Made by a program: the position numbers and the translations under genes | The notes under the pieces: model-generated | The model's database searches: none | What the model was told of the DNA's origin: nothing | The model's input: the letters and a program-made list of their open reading frames with translations, nothing else | Shown here: piece by piece, positions 26,454 through 35,694 of the stretch | Layout of the letters: each line of letters starts with the position of its first letter | Numbering within the stretch: the first letter of the stretch is position 1 | DNA from: Lachnospiraceae bacterium | GTDB lineage: Bacteria; Bacillota; Clostridia; Lachnospirales; Lachnospiraceae | DNA length: 64,000 nucleotides | NCBI GenBank assembly: GCA_910574745.1 | Contig: CAJTCE010000005.1 | Coordinates: 115,751 to 179,750, forward strand | Direction of reading: 5' to 3'

Positions 26454-28004
26454 ATGGTTGTTGAGATATTGATAACCGTTGTAGTGACACTTGTGATTGC
26501 TATTCCGGTTACGGCATTGCTGACTACCAAATACCACAATAAGGTAACAGAAGCCAAACTGGGCAATGCGGATGAAAAAGCCAGGGAAATCATTGACGAG
26601 GCTTTAAAAACCGCAGAGGCAAAAAAACGCGAGGGACTGCTTGAAGTGAAAGAAGAATCCATTCGTACTAAAAACGAATTGGACAAGGAAATCAAAGAGC
26701 GTAGGGCAGAGGCGCAGCGTTTCGAGAGACGTGTTCAGCAGAAAGAGGAAAATATTGACAAAAAAGCTGATGCAATCGAAAAAAAAGAGGCAAGTATCAT
26801 TGCGAGGGAAGAAAAACTGTCAAGGCAGAAAGCTGAGATTGAAAAACTGAACGAACAAAGAGTACAGGAACTGGAACGAATCTCTGGTTTGACCTCCGAA
26901 CAGGCAAAAGAATATTTATTGAAAATTGTTGAAGATGAAGTAAAACATGAAACTGCTGTCATGATCAAAGAAATGGAGAGCAGGGCAAAAGAGGAAGCGG
27001 ATAAGAAAGCGAAGGAATATGTGGTAAATGCTATTCAGAAATGTGCGGCAGACCATGTGTCCGAGACTACGATTTCCGTTGTTCAGCTTCCTAATGATGA
27101 AATGAAAGGCCGTATTATCGGTAGAGAGGGTAGAAATATCAGGACCCTCGAAACATTAACCGGTGTTGATTTGATTATTGATGATACGCCGGAAGCGGTA
27201 ATTCTTTCAGGATTTGATCCGATCCGGAGAGAAGTAGCCCGCATTGCCTTGGAAAAATTAATTCTGGATGGACGTATTCATCCGGCAAGAATTGAAGAAA
27301 TGGTTGAAAAGGCACAAAAAGAAGTAGAAGTTATGATCAGGGAAGAAGGCGAGGCTGCTACCCTTGAGGTTGGCGTTCACGGCATTCATCCTGAGCTTGT
27401 GCGTCTGCTTGGTAAGATGAAATTCAGGACCAGTTACGGTCAAAATGCGTTGAAGCATTCCATTGAAGTTTCCCAGTTATCCGGCCTTTTGGCGGCTGAG
27501 ATGGGAATGGATGTGAGAATGGCCAAGCGTGCAGGACTGCTTCATGATATTGGTAAAGCAGTCGATCATGAAATGGAAGGATCCCATATTCAGTTAGGAT
27601 CTGAGTTATGTAGAAAATATAAGGAATCTGCAACGGTCATTAATGCGGTTGAGTCCCATCATGGAGATGTGGAACCGCAGACCCTGATTGCATGTATTGT
27701 TCAGGCGGCGGACACTATTTCTGCGGCAAGACCGGGTGCAAGAAGAGAGACTTTAGAAACATATACAACCAGATTAAAACAATTAGAAGATATCGCAAAC
27801 AATTTCAAAGGTGTAGAAAAATCTTTTGCTATTCAGGCAGGTAGAGAGATTCGTGTTATGGTAGTTCCAGAACAGATTACGGATACGGATATGGTTCTGT
27901 TAGCCCGTGATATATCCAAACAGGTTGAGGCCGAGTTGGAGTATCCTGGACAGATTAAGATTAATGTTATCCGGGAATCAAGAGTAATCGATTATGCAAA
28001 ATAG
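26454..28004 (+). CDS. rny: Ribonuclease Y
   Basis: Membrane-anchored endoribonuclease that starts mRNA decay in many Gram-positives. The 516 residues comprise an N-terminal membrane helix (about 3-25), a long charged coiled coil (about 30-200), a KH RNA-binding domain with [13 protein letters not shown] near 220, and an HD phosphohydrolase domain with [12 protein letters not shown] near 361. Length and domain order are standard. It is preceded by 187 bp of promoter and leader and followed by its own terminator. Confidence 0.97.
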   Translation: MVVEILITVVVTLVIAIPVTALLTTKYHNKVTEAKLGNADEKAREIIDEALKTAEAKKREGLLEVKEESIRTKNELDKEIKERRAEAQRFERRVQQKEENIDKKADAIEKKEASIIAREEKLSRQKAEIEKLNEQRVQELERISGLTSEQAKEYLLKIVEDEVKHETAVMIKEMESRAKEEADKKAKEYVVNAIQKCAADHVSETTISVVQLPNDEMKGRIIGREGRNIRTLETLTGVDLIIDDTPEAVILSGFDPIRREVARIALEKLILDGRIHPARIEEMVEKAQKEVEVMIREEGEAATLEVGVHGIHPELVRLLGKMKFRTSYGQNALKHSIEVSQLSGLLAAEMGMDVRMAKRAGLLHDIGKAVDHEMEGSHIQLGSELCRKYKESATVINAVESHHGDVEPQTLIACIVQAADTISAARPGARRETLETYTTRLKQLEDIANNFKGVEKSFAIQAGREIRVMVVPEQITDTDMVLLARDISKQVEAELEYPGQIKINVIRESRVIDYAK

Positions 28005-28025
28005 TATTGTATAATAAGAATATAA

Positions 28026-28062
28026 AAAGAAAGCTGTTTCGTTATGAGGCAGCTTCTTTTTT
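28026..28062 (+). terminator. Rho-independent terminator after rny
   Basis: AGAAAGCTG pairs with CAGCTTCT around a loop of about 11 nt, followed by a T-run. Confidence 0.8.
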
Positions 28063-28142
28063 ATGCTTGTATTTCCTGTATAGATATTGTATAATATGCG
28101 AGGTGTATGATTGTATACAATTAAACAATTTCAGGATGGTGA

Positions 28143-29438
28143 ATGATGAAAGCTTATAAAAACATGTCAAGAGAAGAATTGTTAAAGCTACAGAAGGAAT
28201 TGGAAGCGGCCTATGAAAAGGCTAAAGGAGAAGGATTAAAGCTGGATATGTCCAGAGGAAAGCCCTCGGCGGAGCAATTGGACTTAAGCAAAGAAATGCT
28301 GGATGTTGTCAGTTCTGAATCCAACTGTAAGACAAGAGAGGGTATAGAATGTCGTAATTACGGAGAAATGGAAGGAATTCCCGCTGCAAGAAGGTTAATG
28401 GCGGATATGATGGGAACGGTGCCGGAGAAGGTTATCGTATGCGGAAATGCGAGCCTTAATGTTATGTTTGATACGGTTTCACGTTCTATGACCCATGGCG
28501 TATGCGGCGCTACACCATGGTGCAAGCTGGATAAAGTAAAATTTTTATGTCCGGTGCCGGGATATGACAGACATTTTTCCATCACGGAATATTTTGGAAT
28601 AGAAATGATCAATATTCCCATGTCCGAATCAGGTCCGGATATGGATTTAGTTGAGAAATATGTTAGTGAGGATGAGACTGTAAAAGGAATCTGGTGCGTA
28701 CCCAAATACTCCAATCCTCAGGGTGTATGTTATTCTGACGAAACAGTAAAGAGAATGGCGGCATTAAAGCCGGCTGCAGAGGATTTCAGAATTTACTGGG
28801 ATAATGCCTATGCGGTACATCATTTATATGAAGAAGAGGAAAAACAGATTCAATTGCTGGATATTATTTCAGAATGTGAAAAGTGTGGAAACCCGGATAT
28901 AGTATTTGAATTCGCATCCACATCCAAGGTGTCTTTCCCCGGCGGAGGAATTTCGGCTATTGCGGCTTCGGAAAAGAATCTGGAATATATCAAAAAATCT
29001 ATGACAATTATGACGATTGGATACGATAAGATCAATCAGTTAAGACATGCCAGATTTTTTAAGGATATTGAAGGCCTGAACGCACATATGATGAAACATG
29101 CGGCATCTATCAGACCTAAATTCCAGGCTGTTTTAAAGGCTTTAAATGAAGAATTGGGAAGTCTTGAGATTGCTACATGGATTGAGCCTAAAGGGGGATA
29201 TTTTATCTCTTTTGATGCAATGGAGGGCTGTGCGAAAAAGATTGTTGAAAAGTGTAAAGAGGCCGGCGTTGTTATGACGGGGGCGGGTTCATCATATCCT
29301 TATAAGAAAGACCCTAAGGACAGCAATATCCGCATTGCGCCTACCTTCCCTACCCCTGAAGAGCTAAAGAAGGCAACGGCGATATTTGTCCTTTGCGTAA
29401 AACTGGTAAGTGTAGAGAAGTTGTTGGAGGCAAAATAA
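28143..29438 (+). CDS. Class I PLP aminotransferase, aspartate aminotransferase type Ic
   Basis: A 431-residue PLP enzyme. The overall pattern, with MSRGKPSAEQLDLS near the N-terminus, the CPVPGYDRHFSI segment, the WDNAYAVHHL cofactor-binding stretch and STSKVSFPGGG with the Schiff-base lysine near 262, fits the type Ic aspartate aminotransferase subgroup. This subgroup transfers an amino group between aspartate and 2-oxoglutarate and was long misannotated as a MocR-like regulator lacking its HTH. No DNA-binding domain is present. Two ATG codons in tandem open the frame; either may be used. It abuts the Nudix gene directly. Substrate is inferred from subgroup. Confidence 0.85.
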   Translation: MMKAYKNMSREELLKLQKELEAAYEKAKGEGLKLDMSRGKPSAEQLDLSKEMLDVVSSESNCKTREGIECRNYGEMEGIPAARRLMADMMGTVPEKVIVCGNASLNVMFDTVSRSMTHGVCGATPWCKLDKVKFLCPVPGYDRHFSITEYFGIEMINIPMSESGPDMDLVEKYVSEDETVKGIWCVPKYSNPQGVCYSDETVKRMAALKPAAEDFRIYWDNAYAVHHLYEEEEKQIQLLDIISECEKCGNPDIVFEFASTSKVSFPGGGISAIAASEKNLEYIKKSMTIMTIGYDKINQLRHARFFKDIEGLNAHMMKHAASIRPKFQAVLKALNEELGSLEIATWIEPKGGYFISFDAMEGCAKKIVEKCKEAGVVMTGAGSSYPYKKDPKDSNIRIAPTFPTPEELKKATAIFVLCVKLVSVEKLLEAK

Positions 29439-29987
29439 ATGGCAGAGCAGTTTGAGAGGTTAGAGCGAAAACTGGTTCATCACGGCAATATTGTTGACTT
29501 TTATGAAGATACTGTAAGAGTTCCCAATGGAAATGTGGTAAAATGGGATTTCATTGGTCATAAAGGCGCAGCGGCGGTTGTTCCTGTGCTGGATGACGGC
29601 AGAATATTGATGGTAAAACAGTTCCGTAATGCTTTGGATCGGGAAACCCTTGAAATTCCGGCAGGAGGACGGAACGGAACGGATGAGCCTTTTATCGAGT
29701 GCAGCTACAGGGAATTGGAAGAGGAAACGGGATACAGATGTGAAATGGAGGATATGGAATTTTTGATTTCCATCCGTACTACGGTGGCCTTTTGCGATGA
29801 GAGGATTGAAGTGTATGTGGCAAAGAATTTAAAAAGAAGCCAGCAGCATTTGGACGAGGATGAATTTATAAATGTATATCCCTATACGACAGATGAATTG
29901 AGCAGGCTTATATACGAGGGGAAAATCCAGGATGCAAAGACAATTGCGTCTCTAATGGCATACATTCATAAATATGTCAATAAATAA
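29439..29987 (+). CDS. nudF: Nudix hydrolase, probable ADP-ribose pyrophosphatase
   Basis: A 182-residue Nudix enzyme likely to cleave ADP-ribose to AMP and ribose-5-phosphate. The full Nudix box G-x5-E-x7-R-E-L-x-E-E-x-G-Y is present at about 76-98 (ending RELEEETGY). The N-terminal LERKLVHHGNIVDFYEDTV strand and position near a SpoIIM-like gene and xerD resemble the Bacillus nudF region. The start follows the aminotransferase stop with no gap, so the two are co-transcribed. Confidence 0.88.
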   Translation: MAEQFERLERKLVHHGNIVDFYEDTVRVPNGNVVKWDFIGHKGAAAVVPVLDDGRILMVKQFRNALDRETLEIPAGGRNGTDEPFIECSYRELEEETGYRCEMEDMEFLISIRTTVAFCDERIEVYVAKNLKRSQQHLDEDEFINVYPYTTDELSRLIYEGKIQDAKTIASLMAYIHKYVNK

Positions 29988-30050
29988 CTTATGGCGGAGG
30001 GGACAAAAACCTTTGCAGCCATAATTGGTAAAAATAAGTAAGAAGTGTGT

Positions 30051-30097
30051 AAAAGACTGTAGGTTTGAATGGAATATTCAAACCTGCAGTCTTTTTT
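30051..30097 (+). terminator. Rho-independent terminator
   Basis: AAAAGACTG / CAGTCTTTT with inner AGGTTTGAAT / ATTCAAACCT gives a 20-bp stem with one mismatch and a T-run. It ends the aminotransferase-nudF unit. Confidence 0.92.
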
Positions 30098-30232
30098 ACT
30101 CTGCCTATAGCCTTTCCCGTATTTTAAGTAGTACCGGGCTTGGCAGCGATTTTAGATATTAAAAAAATTCTCTCTTGGATTTCATAGTTGTAAATTGCGG
30201 ACATATATTGAATAGTAAGGCTGATTTAAAGG

Positions 30233-30817
30233 GTGGAAGAGGTGCGGGCGAGGAAAAGAACGGAAAAAAATGGAATTGGAAAGTGGCTTCCTTTAGTAAC
30301 AGGGATAATTTGCGGAATTGGCATTGTCTGGATGCTTGGAGATTCCCTATTACAGGATGAAATGTTTTTTGGAGGCAGATTGTTTGAAACGGAAAAATAT
30401 ACAGAATATAAAAGGATATCTTATCTCATATATCTGCTAAAAATCAGAGGTCTTCAGGCGGCATTTGTCGTATTTATGAGTTTTCTGCGTAAAAAGAAAA
30501 TCGGATTGTTTTTGTGGGCCTGGCTGACGGGATGCGGCTTTGGCATGGGAGGGTATATTATGGTGCAGCGCTGGGGAATGACCGGGGTATTAGGCTATCT
30601 TTTTATGATACTGCCACATTATATCTGCTATTTTTATGCCTATGGAGGATGCTTTGAAAATGACTATTCTAGTCAATATGGGGGAGGGGATGAGAAACGG
30701 AATTATGGAAAAGTGGGAAGGAATTTATTGATAATAGGAGTTGTCATAACGGGGATTTTATTGGAATGTTATGTAAATCCATTCTTTATAAAATTATTTG
30801 CAAATTTATTTTTGTGA
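30233..30817 (+). CDS. Predicted membrane protein, SpoIIM-like
   Basis: A 194-residue integral membrane protein with about five hydrophobic helices and a basic N-terminus. The spacing of helices and the motif ILPHYICYFYAYGGCFEND resemble stage II sporulation protein M, which helps septal peptidoglycan hydrolysis and engulfment. Gene order nudF-spoIIM-xerD matches Bacillus and many Clostridia and is the main support. Sequence identity to SpoIIM by eye is low. The start codon is uncertain: GTG at 30233 or GTG at 30242, the latter with AAAGGGTGG upstream. Confidence 0.6.
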   Translation: MEEVRARKRTEKNGIGKWLPLVTGIICGIGIVWMLGDSLLQDEMFFGGRLFETEKYTEYKRISYLIYLLKIRGLQAAFVVFMSFLRKKKIGLFLWAWLTGCGFGMGGYIMVQRWGMTGVLGYLFMILPHYICYFYAYGGCFENDYSSQYGGGDEKRNYGKVGRNLLIIGVVITGILLECYVNPFFIKLFANLFL

Positions 30818-30918
30818 AAAAATTACAAGATGTTGTAAAGGGAAAAAAGTGGTTTCATAGATGTTGGGATTTTGTGTCAAATCCCTTTGTTTTCGGGAGA
30901 ATCCTGTAAATTTTCCAT

Positions 30919-30947
30919 TTGCTTTTATCGGAAATTCTGATTATAAT
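30919..30947 (+). promoter_or_regulatory. Predicted xerD promoter
   Basis: TTGCTT (30919-30924), 17 bp, TATAAT (30942-30947). A short dyad TGACA-N5-TGTCA follows at about 30960-30974 in the leader. Confidence 0.65.
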
Positions 30948-31006
30948 AGAACCTAGGTTGACATAGATTGTCATTAGTTTGTTATTGAGGAAGGGTTATA
31001 TTTTTT

Positions 31007-31891
31007 ATGGAACAGGCGATAGAACAGTTTATTACCTATTTACATAATGTTAAAAAAACATCTGCCAATACAGAGCTGTCTTATCGCAGGGATTTGAAGA
31101 AAGTGTTTATTTTTTTGTGCTCCAAAGGGTTGACTGATTTGGTTAATGTAAAAGAGGAAGACCTTGAAGAATATGTTGATTCTATGAAGGAACAACATTT
31201 TGCCACGGCCACGGTCTCCAGAAATATTGCATCCATGAAGGCATTTTTTCATTTTCTCAGCCAGGAGAAGCTGATAGAAAAGGATATTTCGGAGCGTTTA
31301 AAGGCTCCCAAAATAGAAAAGAAAATGCCGGAAATACTTACTACGGAAGAGGTTGTCAGACTATTGGAACAGCCTTCGGGAGATTCTCCCAAAGAAATCA
31401 GGGACAAGGCCATGTTAGAGCTTTTATACGCTACGGGAATCCGGGTTACGGAATTGATTACTTTAAGAATCAGCGAAGTAAATCTTTCCATGAGCTTTAT
31501 TGTCTGTAAGGATGCCCATAAGGAAAGAGCCATACCTTTCGGAATGGCGGCAAAGAACGCCCTGATCAAATATATGACCGAAGCGAGGGAACAGATGGTG
31601 GAGGACAAGTCTTCCGATATTCTCTTTGCCAACTGTTCGGGAAGCCCCATGAGCAGACAGGGATTTTGGAAACTGATTAAATATTATTCCAAGAAGGCGG
31701 GAATTACAGCGGACATTACGCCGCATACTTTAAGACATTCCTTTGCAGCCCATCTGGTGGAAAACGGTGCGGATTTAAGAAGTGTACAAGAAATGCTGGG
31801 GCACTCTGATATTTCCACAACACAGATTTACGCCAATATGAATCACAACCGTATCAGGGAGGTTTATGCCAAGGCCCATCCGAGAGGATAA
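31007..31891 (+). CDS. xerD: Tyrosine recombinase XerD
   Basis: A 294-residue site-specific recombinase that, with XerC, resolves chromosome dimers at dif. Residues 1-100 form the SAM-like core-binding domain. The catalytic set is complete: R146 (ATGIRVTEL), K172 region, H240 and R243 (HTLRHSF), H266 (LGHSD) and the nucleophile Y275 (QIYANMNH). Length is typical for housekeeping XerD rather than a phage integrase, and the nudF/spoIIM context agrees. It has its own promoter and ends at a strong bidirectional terminator. Confidence 0.93.
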   Translation: MEQAIEQFITYLHNVKKTSANTELSYRRDLKKVFIFLCSKGLTDLVNVKEEDLEEYVDSMKEQHFATATVSRNIASMKAFFHFLSQEKLIEKDISERLKAPKIEKKMPEILTTEEVVRLLEQPSGDSPKEIRDKAMLELLYATGIRVTELITLRISEVNLSMSFIVCKDAHKERAIPFGMAAKNALIKYMTEAREQMVEDKSSDILFANCSGSPMSRQGFWKLIKYYSKKAGITADITPHTLRHSFAAHLVENGADLRSVQEMLGHSDISTTQIYANMNHNRIREVYAKAHPRG

Positions 31892-31936
31892 TGGCTCTCC
31901 CTGTTGTATAAATTCGATATCAGGTATTCTACTTTA

Positions 31937-31997
31937 GAAACAAAACTGCCGCAGGCTTACTTTGCCAAACTTAGCAAGCCTGCGGCAGTTTTGTTTC
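31937..31997. terminator. Bidirectional terminator between xerD and DAHP synthase
   Basis: A perfect 22-bp stem (core AAAACTGCCGCAGGCTT / AAGCCTGCGGCAGTTTT) with A-tract and T-tract on either side serves the converging xerD (+) and DAHP synthase (-) genes. Confidence 0.95.
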
Positions 31998-32026
31998 TGT
32001 CTGCGATTACTTTGGTTTATTGGTTT

Positions 32027-33055
32027 TTAACAGTTCTCTGCAATATCATAAATCAGTTTTTCGCTGTCGGTCCATCCTAAGCAGGGATCGGTAATGGATT
32101 TGCCATAGACGCCGCCGCCGATTTTTTGACAGCCTTCCTCAATGTAACTTTCAATCATGACGCCCTTTACAAGCTTGTGGATATCGGAATTTAATTTACG
32201 GGAATGAAGGACTTCCTTGACAATCCGGATCTGCTGTTCAAATTGCTTTCCGGAGTTGTTGTGATTGGCATCAATAACGGTGGCGGGATATTGTAAATCT
32301 CGTTCGTTATACATTTCCAAAAGCCTGCTCAAATCCTCATAGTGATAATTGGGGAAGCTTCTTCCGTATTGGTTGACGGAGCCTCTTAAAATGGTATGGG
32401 CAAGGGGATTGCCCGGTGTTTTTACCTCCCAGTTCCGGTAAATGAATTCGTGGGGATGCTGTGCCGCGTAAACGGAATTTAACATAACGGATAAATCGCC
32501 GGAAGTGGGATTTTTCATTCCTGCGGGCACGTCAAAGCCGCTGACCGTAAGCCGGTGCTGCTGGTCCTCGACGCTTCTGGCGCCGATTGCGACATAAGAA
32601 AGAAGATCGTGGACATACCTCCAGTTTTCGGGATAAAGCATTTCATCCGCCGCTGTCAGGCCCGATTCCTCCATGGCGCGGATATGAAGCTTTCGTACAG
32701 CTATAAGACCGGCTAAAAGATCCGGTTTCTTTTCGGGATCGGGCTGATGGACAAAGCCCTTATAACCTTCTCCGGTAGTACGGGGCTTGTTGGTATAGAT
32801 ACGGGGAATCAGAATACACTTGTCCGATACTTTATCGTTGACTGCCGCAAGGCGGTTTACGTAGTCGCAGACGGAATCTTCATTGTCGGCGCTGCAAGGA
32901 CCGATGATCAGGAGAAACTTATCGCTTTCCCCCGTAATAACTTTTTTTATTTCCGCATCTCTTTTTTCTTTCAGTAAAGCCAGTTCCCCGGGAAGCGGAT
33001 ATTGCTCCCTGATTTCCGCGGGGGTGGGAAGCTTTTGTAAAAATTCAAAACTCAT
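32027..33055 (-). CDS. aroF: 3-deoxy-7-phosphoheptulonate synthase (DAHP synthase)
   Basis: Class I (AroF/G/H-type) DAHP synthase condensing phosphoenolpyruvate and erythrose-4-phosphate, the first step of the shikimate pathway. The 342 residues show LLIIGPCSADN, PRIYTNKPRTTGEGYKGF, GARSVEDQQHR, LRGSVNQYGRSFPNYHYED and DANHNNSGKQFEQQ, all hallmark motifs with the metal and phosphate ligands. Feedback inhibition by one aromatic amino acid is typical, but which one cannot be told from sequence. AGAGGC precedes the ATG. It appears monocistronic on the minus strand. Confidence 0.95.
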   Translation of the reverse strand: MSFEFLQKLPTPAEIREQYPLPGELALLKEKRDAEIKKVITGESDKFLLIIGPCSADNEDSVCDYVNRLAAVNDKVSDKCILIPRIYTNKPRTTGEGYKGFVHQPDPEKKPDLLAGLIAVRKLHIRAMEESGLTAADEMLYPENWRYVHDLLSYVAIGARSVEDQQHRLTVSGFDVPAGMKNPTSGDLSVMLNSVYAAQHPHEFIYRNWEVKTPGNPLAHTILRGSVNQYGRSFPNYHYEDLSRLLEMYNERDLQYPATVIDANHNNSGKQFEQQIRIVKEVLHSRKLNSDIHKLVKGVMIESYIEEGCQKIGGGVYGKSITDPCLGWTDSEKLIYDIAENC

Positions 33056-33095
33056 AATATTGCCTCTTTCTTCATAATTTGTAAAGCCTCATGTA

Positions 33096-34496
33096 TCAAC
33101 AGCGTTTATTATAGTATATATATTTTTTCAGCGCAAGGAAATTGAAGAAACAATGGGCGAGCTGGCTTACGGGAAGGCTGAATAAATATCCCTTTATGCC
33201 GATATGGGGCACAAGGAGAAAAATGCAGGACAAACGGATGCACAAAGCAAGGACATTGATAAAAAATGCATGGGTAGCCTTGTTTAAGCCGTTTAAGATG
33301 CTTGTTAAAAGAGAACCCAGATAGAGAAAAGGGCACATAAAGCTTAAGGAACGGATGAACAGTCCGGCTTCTTCACTATGAAAAAGAAGCTCGCCCAAGG
33401 AAGGGCCGGTTATGTAAAAGAAAGCAGTTGCGCTAAATCCCATAAGAAGGCAGAAGCCCGTGGTGGTAAAAACAGCCTTGGAGATCTTGGCAGGATTTCC
33501 TTTGGCGTCGGCTTCGGAAACATAGGGGAGAAGCAGAACGGATATAGAGCCGGTTATGGCCTGGGGAAAAAGAATCAGGGGAAGCGCCATTCCCGTTAAA
33601 ACACCATAGATGCTTAAGGCCTGGGAGGTTGTAAGGCCGAATACGCAGAGCTGGCGGGGAAGGTGGATGGCTTCAATGCTTTGTAAAAAATTTAAAACAA
33701 TGCGGTTTACGCTTAGAGGAATGGCAAGCATTAAAAGAGGTTTTAACTGTCCTGCAATATGGTAAGAGGGCATTTGCGGAAGATAATGCTTTCTCTTTCT
33801 GGAACTTTTGCTGTAGAAGCGGGTTATGGCAAGGACGCTTAAAAGAGACGAAACGATTTCCCCTAGAACAAGCCCTGCAACAGCTACAGATACCTTGGGT
33901 TCCAAATGATATTTGCCGCAATAAAAGAAAATGATGTATACGCTGAGCACGCGGACCAGCTGTTCTATAAGCTGGGTTACGGACGGAACCGAGGTTTTCT
34001 TTAAGCCGTAATAATAGCCGTTAATACAGCTGTGTACCGCTGCAAAGGGAAGGGAAAGGGCATAAATGCGCACCAGAGGGGCGCAGCGCTCTTCCAATAA
34101 AAAGCGGTTGGAAATGGGAATGCTGTATTCAAACAAAATAAAGCCCATGGCCAGGGATAAAAATACGGACAAAAAAAGGCCGCACATTAAAACGGAAACA
34201 GAGGAGCGGTGTTCCCTTCTGGCTTCATATGCGGCGACGTGTTTGGAAATAGAAGTCTGGATTCCTGCTGCGGTTAAAGAAAAGGAAAGCGCCATGACCG
34301 GCGCAAGCAGCTGGTAAATTCCCATGCCTTCTTCTCCGATATTCCTGGATAGAAAAATGCGGTAGAAAAAACCGATGACGCGGCTTATAACGCCGGTCGC
34401 GGTCAGAATAACGGTTCCGGTAATAATAGGATTTTTTTTCAAGGATGACACCCCAGAAGCATAATTCCATAAAGTATATGCGAAAGCCCGGAACAT
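33096..34496 (-). CDS. spoVB: SpoVB/MurJ-like polysaccharide flippase
   Basis: A 466-residue membrane protein of the MOP superfamily with about 14 helices. N-terminal ITGTVILTATGVISRVIGFFYRIFL-type sequence (conserved GxxxRxxGFxYRIxLS), GIQTSISKHVAAYEA and YYYGLKKTSVPSVTQLIEQ are characteristic of stage V sporulation protein B, which exports lipid-linked precursors for spore cortex peptidoglycan; related proteins flip lipid II. The start at 34496 lacks an obvious Shine-Dalgarno, and an internal GTG about 15 codons later (after CTGGGG) is possible. It is 40 bp upstream of the DAHP synthase gene. Whether it serves sporulation or vegetative envelope synthesis is undecided. Confidence 0.85.
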   Translation of the reverse strand: MFRAFAYTLWNYASGVSSLKKNPIITGTVILTATGVISRVIGFFYRIFLSRNIGEEGMGIYQLLAPVMALSFSLTAAGIQTSISKHVAAYEARREHRSSVSVLMCGLFLSVFLSLAMGFILFEYSIPISNRFLLEERCAPLVRIYALSLPFAAVHSCINGYYYGLKKTSVPSVTQLIEQLVRVLSVYIIFFYCGKYHLEPKVSVAVAGLVLGEIVSSLLSVLAITRFYSKSSRKRKHYLPQMPSYHIAGQLKPLLMLAIPLSVNRIVLNFLQSIEAIHLPRQLCVFGLTTSQALSIYGVLTGMALPLILFPQAITGSISVLLLPYVSEADAKGNPAKISKAVFTTTGFCLLMGFSATAFFYITGPSLGELLFHSEEAGLFIRSLSFMCPFLYLGSLLTSILNGLNKATHAFFINVLALCIRLSCIFLLVPHIGIKGYLFSLPVSQLAHCFFNFLALKKYIYYNKRC

Positions 34497-34547
34497 AAGA
34501 ACAGCTTACTTCATAGGAATGGGTAAGCTGTCAGAGTCAATTGATAT

Positions 34548-35366
34548 TTATAATTTGTGGAAAGAGGGCTGCCTTTTTTCAAAGGTGGCATAATAGGAGA
34601 CGCCGCAATCCTTTAATATCTGTGCCGCAGTGTCAAAACCGGCGGCAATGTCTTCCTGGGCGTGGGCGTCGGAACCGACGGTAATGATCTCCCCGCCCAG
34701 TTCTCTGTATCGTTTTATGATTTCCGGAGCGGGATTGATGGTTGCCAGGTGCTTTCTGAGACCGGAAGTATTGCATTCAATGCCTTTGCCTTTTTCGATC
34801 AGAGCCTTCAAAATTTCTTCCAGTATGTTTTGATAATCCATACTGCTGTAAGGCGCGGCATTTTCGGGAAGATAGCGGGCGATATAGTCCAAGTGCCCGT
34901 ATACGTCGAAGTCTGAAAAGGATTTGATATTTTCAAGAGTCTCCTCAAAATAGGAAAGACAGCATTCCCCGGGATTTTTTCCTTCGAAGAAAGCGGGATA
35001 GTATGGGTCGGCGCCTTTGCACAGATGGGAAGAGCCAATGATAAAATCAAAATCCTGTGATTTTGCCAGAAGAACATTTTGTTTTGTACAGCAGGGCTGC
35101 AGACCGATTTCGATGCCGAAAAGTATTTTAATCTTATCATCATATTTCCGGCGTAGCTTTATAAGCTCATAAAGATAGGAATCCGTGTTGAGAATAAAGG
35201 AGTCCTGTTTCATATCCTCCGTATAGGGGAAATCGAAATCGTTGTGTTCGGTAAAGCACATAGAGAAAAGCCCCTTGCGGATACCGGCCTTGATCATTTC
35301 CTCCGTTGGAATACTGCAGTCGCCGGAGAAATAGGAATGTAAATGAAAATCGGATAAAATGTTCAT
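34548..35366 (-). CDS. PHP-domain phosphatase, histidinol-phosphatase type
   Basis: A 272-residue PHP-family metal-dependent phosphatase. Motifs are DFHLHSYFSGD at the N-terminus, CFTEHNDFDFP, GIEIGL, GSSHL, DVYGHLDYIARY, ECNTSG and GSDAHA, covering the His/Asp/Glu ligands of the trinuclear metal site. HisJ/HisK-type histidinol-phosphate phosphatases have this size and motif set, but no other his gene is in the window, so a different sugar-phosphate or nucleotide substrate is possible. The ATG at 35366 is preferred over an upstream TTG because AAAGGCAGG lies before it and the HxH motif falls at residue 8. Confidence 0.85.
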   Translation of the reverse strand: MNILSDFHLHSYFSGDCSIPTEEMIKAGIRKGLFSMCFTEHNDFDFPYTEDMKQDSFILNTDSYLYELIKLRRKYDDKIKILFGIEIGLQPCCTKQNVLLAKSQDFDFIIGSSHLCKGADPYYPAFFEGKNPGECCLSYFEETLENIKSFSDFDVYGHLDYIARYLPENAAPYSSMDYQNILEEILKALIEKGKGIECNTSGLRKHLATINPAPEIIKRYRELGGEIITVGSDAHAQEDIAAGFDTAAQILKDCGVSYYATFEKRQPSFHKL

Positions 35367-35577
35367 GATAAATGCCTGCCTTTCCAATGCAGTCCTGGAT
35401 TATTACGGGCAGCCGGCAAAGAAATGTGCGAAAAGAGCATAGATTCTTTGGGGCTGTTCAGATATCTGGCTTTTCCAAACAATAATCAGGATTGCATAAT
35501 AATTGTATACAACCCAATCATAGCATAATGCAAAAGGAAAATCTTCCCTTCTTTTTCATTTTCTTTTCAATTTCATC

Positions 35578-35660
35578 TTGCTATTTTGGGACAAATTGGT
35601 TACAATAAATTTGCCGACAAAATTCTGTCATTCCATTTGTTTCCAGATGATTGACAGAAT
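35578..35660 (+). promoter_or_regulatory. gap promoter and 5' leader hairpin
   Basis: The 328-bp gap before gap holds TTGCTA (35578-35583), 17 bp, TACAAT (35601-35606). Downstream, ATTCTGTCA (35622-35630) and TGACAGAAT (35652-35660) form a 9-bp stem in the leader, 34 nt before the start codon. A TTGACA inside the second arm has no -10 at normal spacing. The rest of the gap, 35367-35570, contains A+T-rich sequence for the divergent PHP gene and no gene. Confidence 0.5.
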
Positions 35661-35694
35661 AATATATTAAAATTTCATTTTAGGAGGAATTAAA

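Noticed and set aside
30175..30360. 61-residue frame overlapping the SpoIIM-like gene
   Set aside because: It overlaps the better supported membrane protein frame and has no ribosome site.
35651..35668. TTGACA before gap taken as its -35
   Set aside because: No -10 at 16-18 bp follows, and the hexamer is part of a 9-bp leader stem; the TTGCTA/TACAAT pair upstream fits better.
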